The notes under the pieces are model-generated. The model saw only the letters and a list, made by a program, of their open reading frames with translations, was not told the origin of the DNA and made no database searches. Of a stretch of 64,000 nucleotides of DNA, positions 26,580 to 35,286 are shown in pieces (the first letter of the stretch is position 1; each line of letters opens with the position of its first letter). The position numbers and the translations under genes were made by a program. This DNA is from Nitrospinia bacterium. GTDB taxonomy: Bacteria; Nitrospinota; Nitrospinia; Nitrospinales; JAJDAT01. The stretch lies in the NCBI GenBank assembly GCA_029261715.1, contig JAJDAT010000005.1, positions 124,001 to 188,000 of the forward strand. The letters run 5' to 3'.

Positions 26580-29483
26580 GTGAATATTACTAAAAGCCTT
26601 AAATCAAAATTAATTCTAAGGTTCTCTCTCTTCGTGGGTTTTATTTTAAGCTCTATTGCAGTTTTTGTAGGTTTCACGCTGACATCAACTATGAATCATG
26701 AACTAAAAAGAACTTTAAACTCTGAAGCAGAGGCGGCGTTAAGAGGAATAGAACATAGAGTATCATTTTTAGCGGAAAGGATAAACCAATTCAGTCAAAA
26801 TCAATTTGTTATTAATAGTTTGATTGACGTTGAAGGAAGAAATATTTATTTGCCAAAGCTAGTGGAAAGTTTCAATAAAACTGGCGACCTGGTGTCGACG
26901 ACCCTTGTCGATTTTATGGGTGAATCCATTCTTTCTATGGGAGCTACACCTGGAACCTTTAGCGAATTAATTAATCTGCGCAAGGCTTTGGATGCTGGAA
27001 AATTTCTCATCGCTATCAATAAAAAATCAAAGACAATTATAATGGTTTCGCCTATCAAATTTTACGATACGCCGCAAGGAGCTGTTATATCCGAGTTCAA
27101 TATTTCAAGTATACTTGATAGAGCGCTCGTTAAACGTCCGTTTATTTATTATAGAATCGAAGGACCCAACGACCTGTCAATTGAAGAAAATCATCTAAAA
27201 AATCAATCTTATATTTCGGTTAAAGTTGATTCTGTTGACGAATTTAAATATTTACGAAAGCTCAAAATTTCTTTGGAAATTGGAGAGTCGAAAGATTTTT
27301 ATCACGCTCGGATAAAAGAAACGCTTTTTAATCTTATTAATATTAGTTTAGCTTTTTTAGCGTTGGCTATTTTTATGGCATTTAGAATGGGGACGATGCT
27401 CTCGACTCCTATTTTGAATCTGTGTCAAAAGATTACAGAGGGCTTGGATAAAGAAAAAAAATGTAGTCCTGTTGGCACTCATGATGAATTGGAAATTTTG
27501 GCGAGCGCTTTTGACGCGCAAACTGAAAAACTTATAGCGGCTAAGGATCATTTGGAGCTGAGAGTCCTAGAAAGAACTGCCGAACTCGAAAACGCGAACG
27601 TAAAATTAAGCTCTTTAAATGAAGAGTTAGGAAATGAAATAGGGCTTAGAGATAAGGCAAATCGACTTATTAAAGATATTTCTTACCAAAACCAGCTTCT
27701 ATTGAGCTCTACTGAAGAGGGAATTTTAAGTCTAGATCTACAGGGTTATATCTCGTTTGCAAATCCGGCTGCGCGAAAAATACTGGGATATGATTCAGAT
27801 GAATTGAATTGTCAATTTTTTCATTCATTTGCTTATTATTCATTTGCCGATGGCGATCCGTCCATCTGGGAAAATACCCCTATTTACTCTTCGCTGAAAG
27901 AAGGGACTGCCATTAGAAAAGACGACGAAATATTTTGGAAAAAAGACGCTTCTTCTTTTTATGTGGAATACTCATGTTCACCAATATTAAAAGAAGGTGT
28001 TGTCAATGGTGTCGTTATTAGTTTCCAAAACATTGACGAGCGTAAAATAATCGAAAGCGAAATCAAAAAAGCAAAAATTGCAGCTGAAAAAGCCAATAAG
28101 GCAAAAAGTAATTTTTTAGCGAACATGAGTCATGAAATTCGAACTCCCATGAACGCCATTTTAGGATATGCCCAAATTCTTACTCGTGATTCTGAGTTAA
28201 CAAGCTCCCAAAAAAATGCGGCGATTACTATTAATAAAAGCGGAAATCATTTATTAGGGCTCATCAACGATATATTAGATATCTCTAAAATTGAAGCGGG
28301 TCAAATTGAAGTACGGAATGCAAATTTTGATTTAATTGATCTTGTCCAAGATATTTATCCAATGTTTCATTTGAAATGTAAAGACTCCGGTTTGGAATTA
28401 CAGTTTAATTTACCAAAAGTTGATTCATTAGTTGTGAATGGAGATGAAGGAAAAATTAGACAAGTGTTGATTAATCTATTAGGAAATGCCGTCAAATTTA
28501 CTTCTGAAGGATTAGTTACCTTTAATTTGATCCAAACGAAAGATTCTAATAATTATTTGTTCGAAATCATAGATACTGGCGTTGGAATTCCTAAGGAATC
28601 TCAAAGGAGCGTTTTTGAACCTTTTAAGCAGGACGAACATGGTTTCAAAAAAGGTGGAACTGGCTTAGGGCTAGCTATTTCAAAAAAACAAGTCGAAGTC
28701 ATGAGAGGACAATTGAGTTTGGAATCGCAAGTAGGAAAAGGTTCAAAATTCTTCTTCACAATTCCACTTGATCTTACCAGTGAAGAAAAAGAATTCCCAA
28801 ATAACCCGTATGAAAAAGTTCAATCACTCAAAAAAGGGCAAGAAATTACCGCTCTGTTAATTGATGATATTAAAGAAAACAGAGAGGTTCTCTCAAGTTT
28901 TTTAAGAGATATTGGTGTTGAAGTTTACGAAGCTGACGAGGGGGCGAAAGGACTGAGCTTAATAAAAGAAATTAAACCCAATATAGTGTTTTTAGATATC
29001 TTTATGCCGGGGATGGATGGGCTTTCAGTTTTTGATAAAATAAAAAACGACCCTGAAAATGAAGGTCTAAAAATAGCATGCATAACAGCTTCTGCTTTTG
29101 ATCAACAAAAAATGATATATCTGGAAAAAGGGTTCGATTATTTCATAGCAAAACCATTTAAAACTGGCGAAATATTTGGAGCTTTGGCTAAATGTTTAAA
29201 CGTAGATTTTGATTACAAAGAAGAAGCTGATTGCAAACATCATGATTTAGAAGAATCAAAGTTTATTTTTTCAGAAATAAAAGCTCCCAAAGTTTTAATG
29301 GACAAAATTATATGGTCTGCGGAAGTATGCAGTATTACAGAATTAGAAGGGCATTTAAGAGAATTAAGCTTAAATGGGAGTGAATGCGAGCAATTCTCAA
29401 GCTTTCTAAAAAGTTTATTGAATGATTACGATATGGATTCAATTATTAAAAATGCTAAAAAGGTCGTGGCAGTATCAGATTAA
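26580..29483 (+). CDS. Hybrid sensor histidine kinase (periplasmic sensor, HAMP, PAS, HK, receiver)
   Basis: 967 residues, GTG start. Membrane helix about 14-34, periplasmic sensor of about 210 residues, second helix about 250-270, HAMP, short coiled coil, PAS (about 370-490), HisKA with phospho-acceptor His518 ([13 protein letters not shown]), ATPase domain with NLLGNAVKFT, DTGVGIP and GTGLGLAI, then a receiver with Asp806 (FLDIFMPGMDG) and a ~75-residue tail. It follows the DctP-LivK lipoprotein by 10 bases. Probable flow: lipoprotein to periplasmic domain to His518 to Asp806, then to a separate output protein; a histidine phosphotransfer domain is not obvious in the tail. Confidence 0.93.
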   Translation: MNITKSLKSKLILRFSLFVGFILSSIAVFVGFTLTSTMNHELKRTLNSEAEAALRGIEHRVSFLAERINQFSQNQFVINSLIDVEGRNIYLPKLVESFNKTGDLVSTTLVDFMGESILSMGATPGTFSELINLRKALDAGKFLIAINKKSKTIIMVSPIKFYDTPQGAVISEFNISSILDRALVKRPFIYYRIEGPNDLSIEENHLKNQSYISVKVDSVDEFKYLRKLKISLEIGESKDFYHARIKETLFNLINISLAFLALAIFMAFRMGTMLSTPILNLCQKITEGLDKEKKCSPVGTHDELEILASAFDAQTEKLIAAKDHLELRVLERTAELENANVKLSSLNEELGNEIGLRDKANRLIKDISYQNQLLLSSTEEGILSLDLQGYISFANPAARKILGYDSDELNCQFFHSFAYYSFADGDPSIWENTPIYSSLKEGTAIRKDDEIFWKKDASSFYVEYSCSPILKEGVVNGVVISFQNIDERKIIESEIKKAKIAAEKANKAKSNFLANMSHEIRTPMNAILGYAQILTRDSELTSSQKNAAITINKSGNHLLGLINDILDISKIEAGQIEVRNANFDLIDLVQDIYPMFHLKCKDSGLELQFNLPKVDSLVVNGDEGKIRQVLINLLGNAVKFTSEGLVTFNLIQTKDSNNYLFEIIDTGVGIPKESQRSVFEPFKQDEHGFKKGGTGLGLAISKKQVEVMRGQLSLESQVGKGSKFFFTIPLDLTSEEKEFPNNPYEKVQSLKKGQEITALLIDDIKENREVLSSFLRDIGVEVYEADEGAKGLSLIKEIKPNIVFLDIFMPGMDGLSVFDKIKNDPENEGLKIACITASAFDQQKMIYLEKGFDYFIAKPFKTGEIFGALAKCLNVDFDYKEEADCKHHDLEESKFIFSEIKAPKVLMDKIIWSAEVCSITELEGHLRELSLNGSECEQFSSFLKSLLNDYDMDSIIKNAKKVVAVSD

Positions 29484-29726
29484 AACTTCAGAAATAAAAT
29501 ATTCTTTTTGAGCCACAGGTTTAACTAAAAATCTCATTCCTACATCTTTTAATTTCGTTTTATTCAAAGAATAAAAATACGTTGGTTTTAACGATTCTTT
29601 CTTTTACGTATTTGTATTTTTTTGAGAAATATTTTCTTTTTATAAGATTATTAGAAAGTGATAAATTTTTGCTTCTCTAATAGGCCTTATTTACAAGCCT
29701 TTTAGTTCGTAATAGTTTTTGTTTTT
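29484..29726. other. AT-rich spacer after the kinase gene
   Basis: With the promoter that follows it, this makes a gap of about 320 bases before the response-regulator gene. No gene, convincing hairpin or repeat is visible in it. Confidence 0.4.
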
Positions 29727-29743
29727 TTGGTATCAAGTTTGCT
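29727..29743 (+). promoter_or_regulatory. Sigma-54 (-24/-12) promoter of the response-regulator gene
   Basis: TTGGTATCAAGTTTGCT: 10 bases between GG and GC and TTGCT at -12; the -24 box departs from consensus at CAC (TAT). The predicted start is near 29754, about 50 bases before the ATG at 29803. Confidence 0.6.
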
Positions 29744-29802
29744 TTGTTAAGCTAGGACGACTATACAAGATTAAACTAGAAAATATTTAAATGGGGGTTT
29801 CT

Positions 29803-30243
29803 ATGTTTACAGAACAGCCTATGTCAATTTTGCTAGTTGAAGACGACGAAGTAGATCAAATGATCGTCAAACGTTCGTTTAGAGATAATAAAGTTTTGAA
29901 CCCTTTATTTTGTGCAAATAATGGTGAAGAGGCTTTGACAATGCTAAAAGGCGATGGAGTGGAAAAACCTGATCCATTTCCAAAAATAATACTTTGCGAC
30001 CTTAACATGCCCAAGTTAGGTGGTTTAGAGTTAATTAAGGAGATTCGAAGTGACAAAGATCTAAAAAATATGACGATTTTTATTTTGACAACGTCTAATT
30101 CTGAGAAAGAAATTGCGGAAGCTTCGCTACAAAATGTAGCGGGTTATATTGTCAAGCCCGTCACATTTGATTCTTTTCGTGACGCAATAAAAACGCTAAA
30201 TACCTTTTGGACTTTATGTGAATTTCCAGATGTGAACCATTGA
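29803..30243 (+). CDS. Single-domain response regulator (Rcp1-like)
   Basis: 146 residues, receiver only. Acidic pair LLVEDDEVDQ, phospho-acceptor in ILCDLNMPKLGG, the switch segment ILTTSNSEKEI and the lysine GYIVKPV are all present. The extended loop and SNSEKEI resemble Rcp1-type regulators of phytochrome-like kinases. ATG 29803 is preferred because GGGGG lies 5 bases upstream; the earlier ATG (29791) overlaps that site. With no output domain it must act by protein contact or as a phosphate relay or sink, possibly with the upstream hybrid kinase. Confidence 0.9.
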   Translation: MFTEQPMSILLVEDDEVDQMIVKRSFRDNKVLNPLFCANNGEEALTMLKGDGVEKPDPFPKIILCDLNMPKLGGLELIKEIRSDKDLKNMTIFILTTSNSEKEIAEASLQNVAGYIVKPVTFDSFRDAIKTLNTFWTLCEFPDVNH

Positions 30244-30372
30244 TAATTTTTTAGTTACTTGAGCGATAATACTTCTTTCGATGTGAAACGATTGTATAAA
30301 AACAATTTGACGAAAATTCATTTTTACATGAATAATTTATTTTTCAGCTTTTGTCTATTGCAGAATATAGGA

Positions 30373-30394
30373 TGAAAAAGTAGAAACTTTTTCA
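30373..30394. terminator. AT-rich hairpin between converging genes
   Basis: TGAAAAAGT / ACTTTTTCA, a perfect 9-bp stem with loop AGAA, placed 3 bases after the minus-strand stop codon and 130 bases after the plus-strand one. A bidirectional terminator is possible but the stem is weak. Confidence 0.35.
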
Positions 30395-30396
30395 CA

Positions 30397-30990
30397 CTAT
30401 TTCTTTTGAAGCGCTAGGTATCCGAAAGAGTAAGTCCATTTGTCGGATTCGTCAGCATCGGGATGCGCCATTTGTCTAGCTGGCAAGTGACATCCAATAC
30501 AATCAGTTTTGTAATCCGTAGAAACAGTTTTAACTGGATCATCCGCATTGAAAAGCGACCATCCCCAACCATCTCCCCATAAGTTAGATTCCTTAAAACG
30601 ATTCTGAGTATCGCGAACCAAAACAAACCAGCCTTTAATTTTTGTCGCATGACTCACTGCCAAACCTGTAGTCATTTGCATTGTCTTTGTACTGAGTAGT
30701 TCTTTGACTAAAATAGCTCCGTCGGGGTACTTGCCATGTTCACGGTAATAAACGATAGTTTCCGGCTGGGTATAAACTATATGATATTCCTTCGCTCCAG
30801 GCTCTCCCTCTGTATTAGCGTGTGACCAAGTTCCAAGAGTAGCCCATTGAGTGTAGTTGTTGGGAACTCGAATTTCGCCGGTTTTCATATTTACATTAGG
30901 AGCAAAGGATTTTTCCGCGTGCGCTATTGCAGTCAAGGCACTAAGCGTCGTCAGAATTAGAATCGATACTGTGATGATTTTATTCTTCAT
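30397..30990 (-). CDS. Cytochrome P460-family periplasmic haem protein
   Basis: 197 residues with a signal peptide (to about Ala25). The P460 pattern is seen in VPNNYTQWATLGTWSH, the central YYREHGKYPDGAILVKEL and GWFVLVRD, and one haem-attachment site CIGCH at 164-168 near the C-terminus. Characterised P460 enzymes oxidise hydroxylamine or detoxify nitrogen oxides; many relatives are uncharacterised. Whether the Lys-haem cross-link is present cannot be read from sequence. It lies downstream of the DUF4383 and YHS genes, same strand. Confidence 0.82.
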   Translation of the reverse strand: MKNKIITVSILILTTLSALTAIAHAEKSFAPNVNMKTGEIRVPNNYTQWATLGTWSHANTEGEPGAKEYHIVYTQPETIVYYREHGKYPDGAILVKELLSTKTMQMTTGLAVSHATKIKGWFVLVRDTQNRFKESNLWGDGWGWSLFNADDPVKTVSTDYKTDCIGCHLPARQMAHPDADESDKWTYSFGYLALQKK

Positions 30991-31064
30991 AGGAGCTATT
31001 TATCACTTTAAATAAAAATAAGTTGTTATTGATCAATTAAGAGAGGAACCCGGTCTGGTAAATC

Positions 31065-31081
31065 AACCTAGAGACTAGGTT
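31065..31081. repeat. Hairpin between the DUF4383 and P460 genes
   Basis: AACCTAG / CTAGGTT, perfect 7-bp arms with loop AGA, nested in a wider AGGAACC / GGTTCCT pair (about 31044-31083). It may be an attenuator or RNA processing site; no T-run follows in the direction of transcription. Confidence 0.4.
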
Positions 31082-31108
31082 CCTTCTTTATATGGTGTTT
31101 ATTTGAGA

Positions 31109-31537
31109 CTAACTGCCGGCGACAGTTGAGACCGAGGATTGATATCGGTTTTGCATTTCAACGGCAGTTTTTGCCACGTACCCAGAAATCAAAATGACTG
31201 CTCCAAGGCCCAAATGCAGGAAATTATCCAATGAATTAATATGAATAAATCCTAATAACATTCCGTGGGAATTATCCATTGTGACTACAAATCCCAATAG
31301 CCCGACAATTAGATAAGTGACTCCAAAAACCAGCATAAATCTGATAGAGGAAGTATTTCCCATTAAAGCTACAATTGAAAATCCTAATGCGGTTATAAGG
31401 TGGACAAGGTTGTGCGCGGTATTAGTGACGAAAACAGCATCAGGACCAATAATAGGGTTGGGAATAAAACCTATAATACCTGAAAAGGCAAACGCTACCA
31501 TACAAGCCCAGGATAGTTTGATTCCAAGTGTATTCAT
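31109..31537 (-). CDS. DUF4383-family four-helix membrane protein
   Basis: 142 residues with four membrane helices. The family signature is present twice: AHNLVHLITALGFSIVALMG and LDNFLHLGLGAVILISGY, each with a helix-embedded His. The function of this family is unknown; paired histidines suggest metal or haem interaction (inference). Between the YHS and P460 genes, same strand. Confidence 0.78.
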   Translation of the reverse strand: MNTLGIKLSWACMVAFAFSGIIGFIPNPIIGPDAVFVTNTAHNLVHLITALGFSIVALMGNTSSIRFMLVFGVTYLIVGLLGFVVTMDNSHGMLLGFIHINSLDNFLHLGLGAVILISGYVAKTAVEMQNRYQSSVSTVAGS

Positions 31538-31584
31538 TTCTTTCCTATAAGAATTCGGTTTAATTTAAAGAGGCCTGAAGGAAA

Positions 31585-31624
31585 AAGAGGAATCTGAGTT
31601 TCTTTTATAGCCCTGATTCCTCTT
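31585..31624 (-). terminator. Rho-independent terminator of the YHS gene
   Basis: On the minus strand AAGAGGAATC and GATTCCTCTT form a perfect 10-bp stem with a 20-base loop and run into a T-rich tail. It begins 20 bases after the YHS stop codon, so the P460 and DUF4383 genes may be transcribed separately from the YHS gene. Confidence 0.62.
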
Positions 31625-31643
31625 CCTTAAAACAGGTCATTGA

Positions 31644-32123
31644 TTAAAGTTCTGCAGGATGCTTATGCTCGATTTTTTTCCAGTTAGAATCAGCTTTTGA
31701 GATATAGCCACGAACATTTTCATTCCATTTACTTTGAATATCTTTGTCCAAATTTAAGTACAATTTGTTGTCTACAATTTTCCATCGGTAAGGATCTGAG
31801 TAAAACTTTTTGCCAACCGCAACGCCATAGGCACAATATCCGCCATATTGAGGAGCGTATTTAGCTGGGTTGGAGCTAAACTTTTTTTGATTCTCTTTGC
31901 TGGCAAACAAATAGGTGCCGCCGTTATAGGTTGCAGTATGAAAACCACTTCCTTTTATGGGTTTGTTCATTTCAAAATAACCGACTGGATCATAACCACC
32001 CATTACTGGCGTGGAGTTTTCAGTTCCATTGGTCATACCGGCAGATGCTCCATTCGCTGCGAATGCTATTAATAAAGAAACTAATGCAAAAAGTTTGGAC
32101 CCTCGTTTAAATACAGAATTCAT
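31644..32123 (-). CDS. Secreted YHS-domain protein
   Basis: 159 residues with a signal peptide ending near Ala28. The YHS domain is clear: MGGYDPVGYFEMNKPIKGS, TYLFASKENQKKFSSNPAKYAPQYGGYCAYG. YHS domains bind metals or occur in copper transporters and hydroxylases; this stand-alone periplasmic form is common beside redox proteins but has no proven role. Divergent from the TetR gene, with candidate operator-like sites between them. Confidence 0.85.
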   Translation of the reverse strand: MNSVFKRGSKLFALVSLLIAFAANGASAGMTNGTENSTPVMGGYDPVGYFEMNKPIKGSGFHTATYNGGTYLFASKENQKKFSSNPAKYAPQYGGYCAYGVAVGKKFYSDPYRWKIVDNKLYLNLDKDIQSKWNENVRGYISKADSNWKKIEHKHPAEL

Positions 32124-32183
32124 TACTGATTCTCCTTAGTTATTCAGATTAAAAATTTAAATCTCCATAAAATGTACACAGGT

Positions 32184-32194
32184 TAGTATACCTA
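32184..32194. promoter_or_regulatory. Candidate TetR operator near the YHS promoter
   Basis: TAGTATACCTA, an imperfect palindrome that recurs with two changes at 32329-32339. It lies 61 bases upstream of the YHS start. Binding by the adjacent TetR protein is inferred. Confidence 0.35.
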
Positions 32195-32328
32195 GGTTTA
32201 GATTCCTTACAGTTGTTATGATAATTTTTTAAACTATTTAAATACATGCTCTTATGGATTTTTATTGGTTTTTTCAGGAAGGCTTATAATATTTATATGA
32301 AAAGATTAGCCTAATAAAGTATCCTAAC

Positions 32329-32339
32329 TAGTGTATCTA
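32329..32339. promoter_or_regulatory. Candidate TetR operator near the tetR-like start
   Basis: TAGTGTATCTA, 9 of 11 bases shared with the site at 32184. It lies 19 bases before the regulator's ATG, where binding would block its own transcription. Confidence 0.35.
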
Positions 32340-32357
32340 TAGATAAGGGAAAATGAG

Positions 32358-32930
32358 ATGATCGGATCGTCAAAACGAGAACAGTTGATTCAAGCGGCTC
32401 TAGAATTGTTTTCTAAAAATGGGTTTCACGCAGTGGGAGTCGATACGATTTCGGAAAAAGCGGGAATCACAAAAAGGACGCTTTACCACCACTTTAAGTC
32501 TAAAGAAGAACTCATTCTGGCGGCTCTTCGTTACTATGACGAACGATTCCGTAATGATTTCATGCGTTCTGTGGAAGGAAAAGCGGAAAGCCCCGTTGGT
32601 CGATTGCTTGCAGTGTTTGATGTGGTGGAAGAATGGTTCGGCAAAGAAGATTTCTCGGGATGTTTGTTTGTGGGAGCAATGGGCGAGTATCCAGAGGAAG
32701 GGATGCCGATTCGGCGAGTTTGTCAGGAATCGAAAGTTTTAACGCGCGAGTATATAAAAGGCTTGGCTGAAAAAGCCCAACTGAAAGATGCGAAGCAATT
32801 GGCCGAGCAAATCATCCTTTTAATAGAAGGTGCAATTACAATGGCGCAAGTAAACAAGTCTTCTTTAAGCGCTCTTCATGCAAAAAAGGCGGCGGAAGTA
32901 CTCATTCAAAATTCAGGACCCTTCGTTTAA
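32358..32930 (+). CDS. TetR-family transcriptional regulator
   Basis: 190 residues. The N-terminal HTH is textbook: REQLIQAALELFSKNGFHAVGV followed by AGITKRTLYHHFKSKEELI. The C-terminal part (VEEWFGKEDFSGCLFVGAMGEYP) matches the ligand-binding domain of YcdC/LmrA-type members (TetR_C_6-like). Effector unknown. Divergent from the YHS gene and 220 bases before an alcohol dehydrogenase; either could be its target. Confidence 0.9.
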   Translation: MIGSSKREQLIQAALELFSKNGFHAVGVDTISEKAGITKRTLYHHFKSKEELILAALRYYDERFRNDFMRSVEGKAESPVGRLLAVFDVVEEWFGKEDFSGCLFVGAMGEYPEEGMPIRRVCQESKVLTREYIKGLAEKAQLKDAKQLAEQIILLIEGAITMAQVNKSSLSALHAKKAAEVLIQNSGPFV

Positions 32931-33150
32931 CCTAATACAAAACGGTATAGTTGGAGAGGATGCATTAAACTTCAATTTGACCAGGGCAAATAATACAATA
33001 TTTTCATTATTTTATTATTAGCAATTAAACGGCGCGCCTCAGCATAATTAAAGCAAATCTTTTTATGTATATAGTAGAACTAAAGAAAATCAAATCATTT
33101 TTAAATAATAAAGGCTTATTGGCAATCAATATAAAGGGAGAAGTAAACTC

Positions 33151-34164
33151 ATGACTATAGTTCACGCATATGCGGCCAGTAAGGTCAATGGCAGATTAGA
33201 ACCATTTGAGTATGAATTAGGAGCCATTGGTCCATCTGAAGTTGATATTGCAGTTGAAACATGCGGCATCTGTCACAGCGACCTTAGCATGTTAGGAAAT
33301 GATTGGGGAATAACGCAATACCCATTTGTTCCAGGACACGAGGTTATTGGGAAGATCTCCTCAGTTGGAAATCACGTTACTCATATCGCAGTTGGCGACA
33401 GGGTAGGTTTAGGTTGGCATGCTGGATATTGTATGACTTGCGACCAATGTTTGGATGGCGATCACAATATGTGTAAAGAAGCTGCGTCGACAATTGTTGG
33501 CAGGCATGGTGGATTTGCGGATACTGTACGCTCTCAAGCGGCGAGTGTTTTTAAAATACCTGAAGTTCTTGATGCGCAAGCTGCGGGTCCTTTACTTTGC
33601 GGGGGAATCACAATGTTCAATCCGTTAATGCAGTACGAAATCTCACCAACGTCCAATGTTGGAGTTATTGGAATTGGCGGTTTAGGGCATCTGGGGTTGC
33701 AGTTTGCGCGAGCTTGGGGATGCCACGTAACAGCGTTCACTTCAAGCGAATCAAAAAAGCAAGAAGGTCTGGAATTAGGAGCGCATGATACGATTAATTC
33801 GCGTGACTCAGAGGCTATAAAGGCCACTGCTGGTCGTTTTGATCTACTTCTATCGACGGTGAATGTGAAGTTAGACTGGAATGCGTATCTAGGAACGTTA
33901 AAACCGCGAGGTCGTTTACACTTTCTAGGCGTAGTCACTGAGCCTCTTGATTTGAACGTTGTTCCAATGTTATTTGATCAATATTCTGTAAGCGCTTCAC
34001 CTGTTGGCGGACCGTCGATAATCCGGAAGATGCTTGAGTTTTCTGCTCGACATAATATCAAGCCGGTTACCGAGAACTTTCCTATGAGTAAGGTTAACGA
34101 TGCTATGGATAGACTGCGTCAAGGAAAGGTCAAATACCGTTTGGTATTAGTCAACGACAAATGA
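33151..34164 (+). CDS. Zinc-dependent alcohol dehydrogenase (YahK/CAD-like)
   Basis: 337 residues, medium-chain dehydrogenase family. Catalytic zinc ligands in ETCGICHSD and GHEVIG; structural zinc loop with four Cys in [19 protein letters not shown](H)-type Rossmann motif [18 protein letters not shown]. Close in form to YahK and cinnamyl-alcohol dehydrogenases, which reduce aldehydes with NADPH. GGGAG precedes the ATG. Aldehyde detoxification is a reasonable guess. The reading frame stays open after the stop codon for another 54 codons (see 34165-34329). Confidence 0.92.
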   Translation: MTIVHAYAASKVNGRLEPFEYELGAIGPSEVDIAVETCGICHSDLSMLGNDWGITQYPFVPGHEVIGKISSVGNHVTHIAVGDRVGLGWHAGYCMTCDQCLDGDHNMCKEAASTIVGRHGGFADTVRSQAASVFKIPEVLDAQAAGPLLCGGITMFNPLMQYEISPTSNVGVIGIGGLGHLGLQFARAWGCHVTAFTSSESKKQEGLELGAHDTINSRDSEAIKATAGRFDLLLSTVNVKLDWNAYLGTLKPRGRLHFLGVVTEPLDLNVVPMLFDQYSVSASPVGGPSIIRKMLEFSARHNIKPVTENFPMSKVNDAMDRLRQGKVKYRLVLVNDK

Positions 34165-34329
34165 TCATTCAACTGGTCAATAAATTTTCCTTTCCAAAAT
34201 GCCACATTTTATCATGACTATCGATTAAAACTTTTAAATAAGCCTTTTTTCGATGGAGGCGGTAAATATTGGTTGAATGAAGATTATGAAATGATATCAA
34301 AGCAATTTCTCAAAGAACACGGTGTTTAG
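34165..34329 (+). pseudogene. Protein-like open frame in phase with the dehydrogenase, possible gene remnant
   Basis: Directly after the dehydrogenase TGA the same frame remains open for 54 codons and ends with TAG. The content looks coded (FFDGGGKYWLNEDYEMIS then KQFLKEHGV). It does not resemble a dehydrogenase tail, so it is more likely the 3' end of another, deleted gene joined here than a read-through extension. No family is recognised. Confidence 0.28.
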
Positions 34330-34389
34330 ATTTGACGGCAGTATGGAACTAATCAACAGTTTCACTTTGTTTATTTGACATTTTCCTCC

Positions 34390-35286
34390 TTATTTTTTTG
34401 TGTTTCGAGGTTTTAAAATCCCCTGTTCTAACTCTGAGTAGAGCTGTTTTGCAGCGGAATTCATTGCGTCTCGCGTGGCTTGGCCTAATGAACTTTTTGT
34501 AAACTCACTATGGGAGTCAGTAATTCCGAACAAACCAAATGTTTTAGCTCCTTTAGCGCTTGTGAAAGATCCTTTTGCTTCAATCCCGGAAGCAATCTCT
34601 CCTGTTGGAACTTGAACCACTTTTAAATCGAGTTTTACCGCTCCAGTAACAGATTCATTATCTTTTACATAGGTGGGTTGGGCGATGTTGACAAGAGTTT
34701 CAGCGTTTGTGGCTCCAGCGAATCCCATTAGTTTTCCTACGGATTTTAAATTAACAGAGGACTTGTCGGTATCTTTTCGCACCTCTTGAGTAAATTCTGT
34801 CAAAGTCGCTCTAATCACATAATCTCCTAAAGACATTGTACTGGCTTCGGAAGCGTTCATTTCTTTTTGAATGTCATCCGCTGCCTCTCGATCAATTACT
34901 GAAAAATTTCTTACTCTTGTAAGGGCTGTAGTTAGTTGTGCGGTAATTTTAGTTGATAAAAGACCAAGGTCAGATAGTTCCTTTCCAGATGCTCCCATTT
35001 TTAGAGAAGAGATGACTAACTTGATTTTTGGGAGTTTTGGATTGTGGTCTATATAAATGGGTTTTATCTCTTCAACTTTTGAGGCAGGTTTTATGTTTTT
35101 TGCTTGAGTTGTCGGACTAGAGGGTTCCTTCTCATTATCTGATAATTGAGTTTCTTGTGAGGATTCTGAATTTGCTTGCTGCTGAATTTCTTCTATTTTG
35201 TCAGCTAGTCTACGTAATTTGTTTGCGCAAGAGCCCAAAAAAGTGACGCTAAGTAATACAACGACAATGGTTGTTTTAATTTTCAT
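34390..35286 (-). CDS. CsgG/curli-assembly-like lipoprotein
   Basis: 298 residues, lipobox LGSC (Cys20) with Ala at +2, so probably outer-membrane directed. A Glu/Ser/Gln-rich linker (about 30-70) precedes a CsgG-like domain with NFSVIDREAADDIQKEM, YVIRATLTEFTQE, and VKLDLKVVQVPTGEI. CsgG itself is a curli export pore; many CsgG-like lipoproteins are periplasm-facing envelope proteins without export function, and no curli subunits are present here. Transcribed alone. Confidence 0.8.
   Translation of the reverse strand: MKIKTTIVVVLLSVTFLGSCANKLRRLADKIEEIQQQANSESSQETQLSDNEKEPSSPTTQAKNIKPASKVEEIKPIYIDHNPKLPKIKLVISSLKMGASGKELSDLGLLSTKITAQLTTALTRVRNFSVIDREAADDIQKEMNASEASTMSLGDYVIRATLTEFTQEVRKDTDKSSVNLKSVGKLMGFAGATNAETLVNIAQPTYVKDNESVTGAVKLDLKVVQVPTGEIASGIEAKGSFTSAKGAKTFGLFGITDSHSEFTKSSLGQATRDAMNSAAKQLYSELEQGILKPRNTKK

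Noticed and set aside
34390-35286. Curli secretion locus
   Set aside because: The CsgG-like protein stands alone; no CsgA/B/E/F genes in reach.
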